Origin: Dasypus novemcinctus
Lineage: Eukaryota; Chordata; Mammalia; Cingulata; Dasypodidae
DNA: 64,000 nt
Direction: 5' to 3'
Assembly (NCBI RefSeq): GCF_030445035.2
Contig: NC_080683.1
Location: 94,759,675-94,823,674, forward strand
Shown: in pieces, positions 56,544-64,000 of the stretch
Layout of the letters: each line of letters opens with the position of its first letter
Position numbering within the stretch: the first letter of the stretch is position 1
The notes under the pieces: model-generated
Databases searched by the model: none
Seen by the model: only the letters and a program-made list of their open reading frames with translations
Told to the model about the DNA's origin: nothing
Made by a program: the position numbers and the translations under genes

Positions 56544-56972
56544 TGTGATGGTTAGGCTAATTGTGCCCAGTTGTTTGATCAAGCAAGCACTGGGCTAATT
56601 GTAATATAAGGACATTTATGAACTTTAGTCATCAGTGAGTTTACTGCATAGGTGGCTGATTACATCTATGGTCAACCGGGGAGACTGCTGTCAGAAAAGA
56701 GCGATGTTTTATCCAATGAGTTGAATGCCTTAAAAGGGGAAGTGATTTCTGCATTCAGAGAGAATTTCCCAGCTTGTCTTTGGACAGTCAGCATCTCCTG
56801 GAAACTCATCAAGGACCTTCATTGAACTTTCATCAGAGCCTCTGGTTTGTAGTCTGCCTGGAGAACCTGGATTTGTGCATTGCCATGGTCATGTGAGAGA
56901 CTTGTAAAATCTCATACTATTGATAGATATCTCACGTTGATCCTGTTTCCCTAGAGAACCCTGACTAATACA
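56544..56972 (+). mobile_element. ERVL 3' LTR
   Basis: 429 bp, starting TGTGATGGTTAGGC just after a purine-containing GACAGGGGTGGAC (the likely plus-strand primer site) and ending CCCTGACTAATACA. Its position downstream of dUTPase makes it the 3' LTR. The solo copy at 25547-26001 is a relative. Confidence 0.88.
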
Positions 56973-57514
56973 CTTGCTAACAAATGCATTTTCAGTTTCC
57001 AAGGCCTTCTAAAGCATCTCACAGACCCAAAATGAGGACAGCAGTAGTTGGAAGATCAAAGGCACTTTTAATTAAAAGGAGTTAAAAAGTAGTCTAAGCA
57101 AATGATAAAACAGGTGATAGCCATGCCAAACTCACAGAGAGGGCCTGGTAAACTCCTAGTGGACTCCTGCTTCACTCAGATCACATGCCCAGTCAGGTCT
57201 CAAGGGCAGTTTCACCCACCACCCAGAACTTCCTTGGATCTAAACAGCATGGAGGCTGGCCCCTACTACTTCTGAAGAAGGAGCTGGAAGTCTGGGCAGA
57301 CTGAGTTTATGTCCTGTGGGAGTCTATCCAGGAACCCCTTTAAAATGGCAGAACCAAAAGGGCACAGACAGACTATAAAAAGTTTAGACTTACTAGTCCT
57401 TGCTGGGTGTTGGAGAGGATTACTTAATGTCACTGGTCAAATGAAGCTGGGGAAGTGTTGGAGTCCTCTATGTTCTTGGCTATGTTGCATAAAAGAATTT
57501 AAGAACACACCAGT

Positions 57515-58290
57515 TTAGTTAGTCCAGTAAAAAGAATTTATTGAGCAAAGGGGTGTATTTCTTAGCCAAAGGGGTGCTGATGCAAAATACCAGACCTCTG
57601 TTGGGTTTTATAAGGGGTCTTTATTTGGGATAGAAGTTTACAATCATAAGGCCATAAAGTATAAGTTATGCCCTCACCAAAGTCTGTTGCCACATGTTGG
57701 AACAAAATGGCTGCCAGTCTCTATGAGGGTTGAGCCTTCCTCTTCCTCCTAAGGCTCCATGGTCCCAGCTTCTTCCAATATCAGCTCTAGGCTGGGATAA
57801 GTTCGTATCTCTCCCAGGGCTCATATCTATCAGGGCTCAGTTGCTCAGGGCTCTGGTTTCTGCAGCTGCAAACTCTCAGACAAATGGCTATGTCTCTTTC
57901 CGGGGCCACAGGATCCTGTCTAATGAGCTGTCTCTCTTCCTCTGTGTTCTCTGGAGCTCCAACATCAAAAGTCCAACTCTCCTCTCCCACTTAGTTTTGT
58001 CTGTAAGTCCCCACCCACCAAATGGGTGGGGACTCAATGTCCTAATGATGTCACCAAATCAAAGTCTTCATTATAATTTAATCAAGTAAAAGTGAAATGT
58101 CTGAATTTAATACAATCTAGTATGCCCAAAGGAACAGACCCCTTCATAAACATAACCAATATCTATTTTTGGAATTCATAAACAATACCAAACTGCTACT
58201 TGGGAGAAAAGAACAGAGCTTGCTGGAAATAGACATATATGCACTGAAATTTGGTGTGGGCTCCTCTAGGCAAAAAGAGCTTGCCACACT
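57515..58290 (-). mobile_element. ERV LTR fragment split by an ERVL-type LTR
   Basis: The outer pieces, AAAGAATTTATTG (57530-57545) and GAACAGAGCTTGCTGGAAAT with GGTGTGGGCTCCTCTAGG (58211-58270), match 45690-45795. The inner piece is the LTR at 57554-58200. Confidence 0.7.
57554..58200 (-). mobile_element. ERVL-type LTR, relative of 19872-20370
   Basis: On the minus strand it starts near TAGCAGTTTGGTATTG and passes ATGAATTCCAAAA, CCCAAATAAAGACCCC and GGTATTTTGCATCAGCACC to end near GGCTAAGAAATACA. The same words in the same order occur in the LTR at 19872-20370. No internal genes. Confidence 0.85.
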
Positions 58291-58294
58291 TTTA

Positions 58295-58925
58295 AGAATG
58301 TTTCCATGCATTGAAAATTGATTGTGAAGTTCCTTCTAGAATTTGAAATTCATATCAGGACATAGATGTTAAAATCCATTCAATATGGTTATCATATGAA
58401 GCCTGTGAAAGCATTCTAAAATTGTTAGTTTTTTGGTGGTAGGTTAATTTTTGAGATAGTAATTAGTGCTCACTTCCCTCCACCTCCTTTCCATAGGTGA
58501 AGCCAAGCCTTAGGAGAAATTAATGTTGGGGGCAAAAACTGACCTTTTGTTTCCAATTGGAAAAGCATTCCCCTCTTTTCCCCTCTGGTCTTCAAGCGAG
58601 CTTATATTAATCACTTTAATGAAGTCAAACTTTTGGGAAAACAAAAGGCAAGGTGGAGGGAAAGATTTCCCCAGGTGTGAAGCAGTTGGAGGTCAGGGGA
58701 CCTGTTGAAAACTACTGCCCTAGGTTTAAATGAGATAAGCAATCAAGATGATTTTAACTGGGTTAAAGACAATGAAAGAATATTTCTTACACACCTGTGA
58801 AAATTTGTGAGCTAAAATTCTTAGCCATGTATTATGGTTTTTATTAACTTTAAGACTCGATATGAGATTGAGAGAGGACTCAATTACATGTTTTAAACTA
58901 ACTGGATAGTCATTTCATGGATTTA
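58295..58925. other. Unclassified
   Basis: No recognised element and no gene. Confidence 0.4.
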
Positions 58926-58930
58926 AATTT

Positions 58931-59512
58931 TGGTGTGTGTTTTACTTAGCTAAAAGTTGCCAAGGCAAAATACCAGAAATGAATCGGCTTTTACAAAGGG
59001 GATTTATTAATTTATAAAGTTACAGCTCTGAGGCTGGGAAAAATGTAGAAATCAAGGTATCAGGCAGTGCTCTCTTCCCAAACACCACTGATTCTGGGCA
59101 ATCCTGCACCTCTTTGTCACATGGGAAGGCACATGGTATTGTTTGTCGGTCTTTACCTTCTTCTCCAGGTTCCATGCCTTTCAGCTTCTGGCTGTTCCTT
59201 TTATTGCTTTCTCTCTTCCAGGTTTGGTTCATGTCAGTTTCAGCTTCTGTGGCTTCCTCTCTGAGTTCCTAGGTCTTTTCTCTCTGTCTCTGTGGCTTCT
59301 ACTCCCTGTATTTATCCCATTTATACATGAGTCCATAAGAGGATTAGGACCCACCCTGGGTCATTCCTACTGCTGTAAACTAGTCAAGGCACTTAACTGA
59401 AGTGATCTAATAAAAAGTTCCCAACAACAATAGGTTCACACCTACAGGAATGGATCAACTTAAGAACATAGTTTTCTGGGGCCCACAAAAGCCTCAAACT
59501 ACCAGTGTTCCT
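58931..59512 (-). mobile_element. LTR-like repeat, minus strand
   Basis: In minus sense it starts GGTAGTTTGAGGC and has CCCCAGAAAACTATGTTCTT, AAATGGGATAAATACAGG (possible TATA-like) and, near the other end, TAAATTAATAAATCCCC. The layout fits a Xenarthran ERVL-like LTR, by resemblance only. Confidence 0.55.
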
Positions 59513-59514
59513 AT

Positions 59515-60090
59515 TTAAATTGATTGTTTGTAGAATTCTGTAAAGCCTATTAAATGGTGTTAGACAAATTAGTTCCGAACAGTTACTGATGCTTCCGTCA
59601 GGCTTAATATTACTTTTCATAATTATTTTCCAAAACATGAAATCCTCTAAAAGACCAGAACCAAATGAGTTTCTTCTCATTTCATTTACTATTTTTAGTG
59701 ATCGGAATGTGATGTTAATTGGACTTGGGAGATAAAAACATTGCAGTCTTTTCAAATTTCAGGTAATCAGAATAATGACATATCCCATGACTCATTCTTA
59801 ATTCTATTATTCCTTCTATTTGAAAAAAAATTCAAACATTCAGTATTACCTCTTGTTCCCTCTACCCCGCACCTCATAACAAGACCTCCATTCCCATTGC
59901 CACCATTTTGACCCAAGCCAAAGGTGTCTCTGCTCAGCTCTTGCCAGACCCTCCAAAAACCTCCTTTTACCACCACTGCTATCCTGTCACAGCAGCAGTG
60001 ATATGAAAATAAGGTTGGATCACATCCCTCCCTTCTCAAAACCCACCCAAAGCTTCCCATTGCACGTTGTTCATTTTCTCTCTTTATTTT
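59515..60090. other. Unclassified, with a weak ancient-repeat resemblance
   Basis: The phrase GGTTGGATCACATCCCTCCC near 60011 resembles a word common in ancient mammalian interspersed repeats. No coding frame. Confidence 0.35.
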
Positions 60091-60093
60091 ATT

Positions 60094-63000
60094 TTTTTAA
60101 AATGTTACATTAAAAAAATATAAGAGGTCCCCATATACTCCCCACCCCCATTACCCAACTCCTCCCACATTAACAACCTCATTCATCATCATGGCAGATT
60201 CATTGCATTTGGTGAATACATTTTGGAGGGCTGATGCACCACATGGATAATGGTTTACATTGTAGTTCACACTCTCTCCCAATTCACCCAGAGGGCCATG
60301 GCAGGACATACAATGTCCACCATCTGTCCCTGCAGTACTACCCAGGACAACCCCAAGTTCTAAAAATTCCCCCACATCATATCTCTTCTTCCCTCACCCT
60401 ACCCTCAGCAGCTACCATGGCCACTTTCTCCACAATTTCTTCCATTATAATCACAATAGTTCCATAGTAGAATATCAGTAAGTCCACTCTAATCCAAACT
60501 CTATTCCTCCATCCTGTGGACCCTGAGATGGTTATGTCCACTCTACCTCTATATCAAGAGGGGGCTTAGATTCCACATGTATGATGGAGGCAATTCTCCT
60601 ACTTGCAGTTTTAGGCACTCTTGGCTCTCTGTTGTGGTGATTAACCTTCTTCACCTCCCTGTTAGCTGGCCGGGGTAAGTTCAATAAATGAGAGGGTAGG
60701 AGTTGCAAGTCTGATGATGCTCAGGGCCTGACTGTCACATGGAGAGTCCAGAGATTCAGGTCTCCTGAGTATACACCAACCCCAGCACCAACCACAGGTG
60801 CAGTAAAAGTTACAGAAGAGGCATGTGTAGAAAGGTCACATCTGAGTCCAACTCCATCACACTCAGGAACACAAACTCCAAAGAGAACCAACTGACATGG
60901 CACTGAACTCCAGAACCATCTGCCATGACCACAGAACATGTGGGTCTCTGTAGCCCTCAGGAGAACCACTACCTCAGGGTGTATCTACTTTGGCTGACTC
61001 TGGGACCCTACTGAGGTGTGCATAAGTGTGACCCCTTTGATGACCTTCCAACTCTTTTTTGGAGACTCATAGCCATATAAATCATTTGTCCTTTCCATTT
61101 CCCTCTTTTATTCAAGGTCAAAAAGCAGTTTTTAACACCTGAGATTACATATAGGCTGAGATATTCTGCTGGTCTGAGTTGACCCTTTTATTCAAGGTCT
61201 TTTTCTAGTTACATCATCAGTTGGTGCTTGGTAGTAATCCCTTCAGCACCAGGGAGGTTCATCCCTGGGAGTCATGTCCCACACTGGGGGCAAGGTAATG
61301 CATTTACATGTTGAGTTTGGCTTAGAGAGTAGCCACACTTGAGCAACATGGGAGCTCTCAGGAGGCAGCTCTTATGCACTCTGCAGCTCTAGGCCTAGTT
61401 CATATTTCAGGTGTACAGGCTCATGAGTGCAGTCATCAGTATCAAGGACTCATTGTTGGACCATACTTCTTAATTGGCCTTTGCCATTGCACTTGGAGGA
61501 TTGTTGCTGTTCTGTTGGGGAATGTGTTAGAGCTCCCCTGGTTAGGAACTCAGAACTCCCTTAGTTGTCATTTTTAATTGTAACCACTATGAAAATATCC
61601 AAACATTTTTATGTACCCTTTATACATGCCCTGGAGAACTCCCTCCTAACCATGTGCCCCCCATCAATCCCACCCCACACCAGTGTTCCTTCCTTGCCAT
61701 GTTGAACTTCTCTGTGGTCCAAAACTTCTTCAAAAATGAAGCCTAATACATTGCCAGGTTCCATGAATAGTACGATGGAATATAGTGATGGGTTTAAAGA
61801 TTAGATATGGAATACATACTAATTTAGAAAAATTAAATAAAGTAAAAATAAATTGGGGTATCAAAAAATGAAAAAATGAAAAAGCTTTGATTTTGACATT
61901 TTGCCTTTTATCACTGCAATAGGTGTTGCCCTGTATGTACAGTGACAAGGCAATTTCTTTCATTTCTTCTTCAGTGTCTACATCCTTTTTTTTTTCTCTT
62001 ATTATTAGTTTTGTCTTCACAAAAGTTTTAGATCACAGTAATTCACATATATAATATAGGGTATTCCCTCATATCCAACATCAAACACTTTGTCCTTTTC
62101 CCAGCAATGATCTTTTTACATGTTCATATTATATTTGCTGCAGCTGATGTACAGATATTGAAACATAGCTTTCAACCATGGTTCCATTTTGGTTTATGTT
62201 GTGGTTTATATTTTAGACTATATATTAAAATTTTTTTTTTAGTTATCTTATGTTTTACATTAGGGTTTACATTTTAGCCTACAGACTTTTATGCATTTTG
62301 GGTATAATTTAACATGCCCTATATCCATCATTGCATGATCTTGTGGAACACTTCCATTGCCCCACAGTTACCCTGATTCCATCTATTCAATACCTCTCTC
62401 CCCTTTTGCACAGTGCCCACAGTGACATTCAATCTTCATTACTTGAAGGACCATATTTACAGATACATGCAACAGTGCTGAGGGCTTGACATACTCGACT
62501 GCCCTAACCCATTGGGAGCCACCAATTCTCTCAAGAAACACAATTCCCTCTGTTTGAGAACATCAGTCCTCCCCAGGATGTAGGTATACCTTCACACTCA
62601 TTGTATGGGTCTCCACCTAATGATATAACTCACTATGACAAAATGAGCACTCACACATTCCCTAGAAGTTTGCCCTGTGTCATATGTGCCACCTCAAGCA
62701 TCTTAAACAGGTAAACATCCTTATTACATTTTCTAATGAGTTTTCTCAACATTATAGTTTCAACCACATATCTGACAATCTCCTATGTCCAAATGTTCCC
62801 TCCCCCTCCCCCCAATTTCTTGGGCCATCTGACCCATCCTCCCATCCCTAGTCCCTCTTATGCCCTCAAAGCTCCACCCAAAGGTATCCTTATGCCCCAT
62901 TTTATCCCTTCCCTGTACAAATACTTACCTCCAGCTGATCATAGATTTCACCCATGCAGGTGCCAGCTCACAACCTTCCTCTCCCTCCAACTTCCTTTAA

Positions 63001-64000
63001 GCCTATCATCCAGTCTCTAGGTCTTTGAGACAGCTTGGTTTAGTTAGTTCATATCAGAGACATCATGTAGTGTGTGTCCTTCAATGCCTGGCTTGCCTCA
63101 CTCAACATAAGGTTCTCAAGATTCACCCATGTTATCACATGTGTTTGTAATGTATTCCTTCTTATAGCTGAGTAGTAGTCCATTGTACATATATACCACA
63201 TTTTATTTATCCATTCATCTGTTGATGGACATTTGGGTTGATTCAAACTTTTGGCAATAGTGAATAATGCTGCTATGAACATTGGTGTGCATATATCAGT
63301 TTGTGTTCTTGTTTTCAGTTCTACTGAGTATATACCCAGAAGTGGAATTGCTGGGCCATATGGGAAATCTATAGCGAGTTTTTGAGAAACTGTCAAACTG
63401 TCCTCCAGAATGGCTGGATCCTTCTGAATTCCCACCACCAGTGGTTGAATGTTTCCATTCCTCCACATCCTCTCCAGCATTTGTAGTCTTTTGTTTTTTG
63501 ATAGCTGCCAGTCTCATAGGAGTAAGATGGTATCTCATTGTAGTTTTGATTTGCATTTCCCTAATGGCTAGTGATTTGGAGCATTTATCATGTGCTTTTT
63601 AGCCATTTGTATTTCTTCTTTGGAGAAGTATCTGTTTAAGTCTCTTGCCCATTTTTTAAATGGGTTGTTTGTCTTTTTATTTTCAAGATATAGGAGTTGT
63701 TTATATATACAGGATATAAGTCTCCTATCAGATATATGGTTTCCAAATATTTTCTCCCATTGTGTAGGCTCTCTTTTCACTTTCTTGACAAACTCCTTTG
63801 AGGTGCAAAAGTCTTTAATTTTGAAGAAGTCCCATTTATCTATTTGTTCTTTTGCTGCTCGTGCTTTGGGTGTGAAGTTCATGGAGCCATTTCCTATTAC
63901 AAGGTCCTGTAGATGTTTCCCTACATTGCTTTCTAAGGTCTTTATGGTCTTGGCTCTTATATTTAGGTCTTTTATCCATCTTGAGTTGATTTTTGTATAG
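60094..64000 (-). mobile_element. L1-D, 3' half, running off the window
   Basis: The same family as L1-A and L1-B but older. The tail is the TTTTATTTTTTTAAAATG start at 60090, the 3' UTR is 60094-63048 with the C-rich phrase near 60140, and ORF2 sequence starts at 63049. The other end lies beyond 64000. More indels than in L1-B suggest an earlier insertion. Confidence 0.9.
63049..64000 (-). pseudogene. L1-D ORF2 C-terminal remnant
   Basis: It is carried in three frames: 63882-63568 ([19 protein letters not shown]), 63556-63296 ([14 protein letters not shown]) and 63480-63049 ([18 protein letters not shown], then [17 protein letters not shown]). These correspond to the last 300 or so codons of L1-A ORF2. 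Frame changes near 63570, 63400 and 63300 make it inactive. Upstream sequence continues outside the window. Confidence 0.9.

Overview
The window is mammalian nuclear DNA, and its repeats point to an armadillo (Xenarthra, most likely Dasypus). It holds many tRNA-derived SINEs of the armadillo DAS type (a tRNA-like head with RNA polymerase III A and B boxes, then the AATAAATAAATCTTT(A)n tail), several L1 elements of one lineage, and ERVL-type LTRs. No intact host protein-coding gene is visible. The reading frames that make sense are L1 ORF1/ORF2, degraded retroviral pol and env, a Tigger transposase, and two processed pseudogenes.

Layout. 1-1572: SINEs and an old L1 scrap. 1573-10630: a full-length, young, minus-strand L1 (L1-A) with matching target-site duplications, an intact ORF1, an ORF2 broken by two frameshifts, and a 5' UTR that carries a GC-rich tandem array. 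10997-11620: a short L1 3' end and SINEs. 11931-20468: an older full-length plus-strand L1 (L1-C), with a different tandem-repeat 5' UTR and a nested solo LTR. 20497-26920: a minus-strand retrocopy joining DPM1 (5' part) to PTP4A1 (3' part), later split by a 5'-truncated L1 (L1-B, 20581-24770) and an ERVL-type solo LTR (25547-26001). 26925-28495: an old plus-strand L1 3' end. 29020-30297: a Tigger1-like DNA transposon. 30540-32015: SINEs and a hAT relic. 32160-38340: mostly single-copy DNA, including a small CpG-rich island near 37.6 kb. 38391-41355: SINEs, an L1 3' UTR, a MaLR-like LTR and a clean 872-bp solo LTR with a 6-bp duplication. 41.4-45.7 kb: old DNA-transposon relics and a SINE-in-SINE. 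45690-50280: related minus-strand ERV LTR-like blocks with an env-like remnant. 52040-56972: a plus-strand ERVL provirus remnant (RT, RNase H, integrase, dUTPase, 3' LTR), interrupted by a PRPS1 processed pseudogene. 57.5-59.5 kb: more LTRs. 60094-64000: the 3' half of another minus-strand L1 (L1-D), which runs off the window.

The elements do not form a pathway. They form a layered record in which the L1 machinery made the SINEs, the pseudogenes and its own copies, and the nesting order gives relative ages. The most unusual item is the DPM1-PTP4A1 chimeric retrocopy. The tandem-repeat L1 5' UTRs come next. I found no evidence of a new enzyme system or a coding operon-like unit. Family names rest on recognition of motifs and consensus features, not on a database search.
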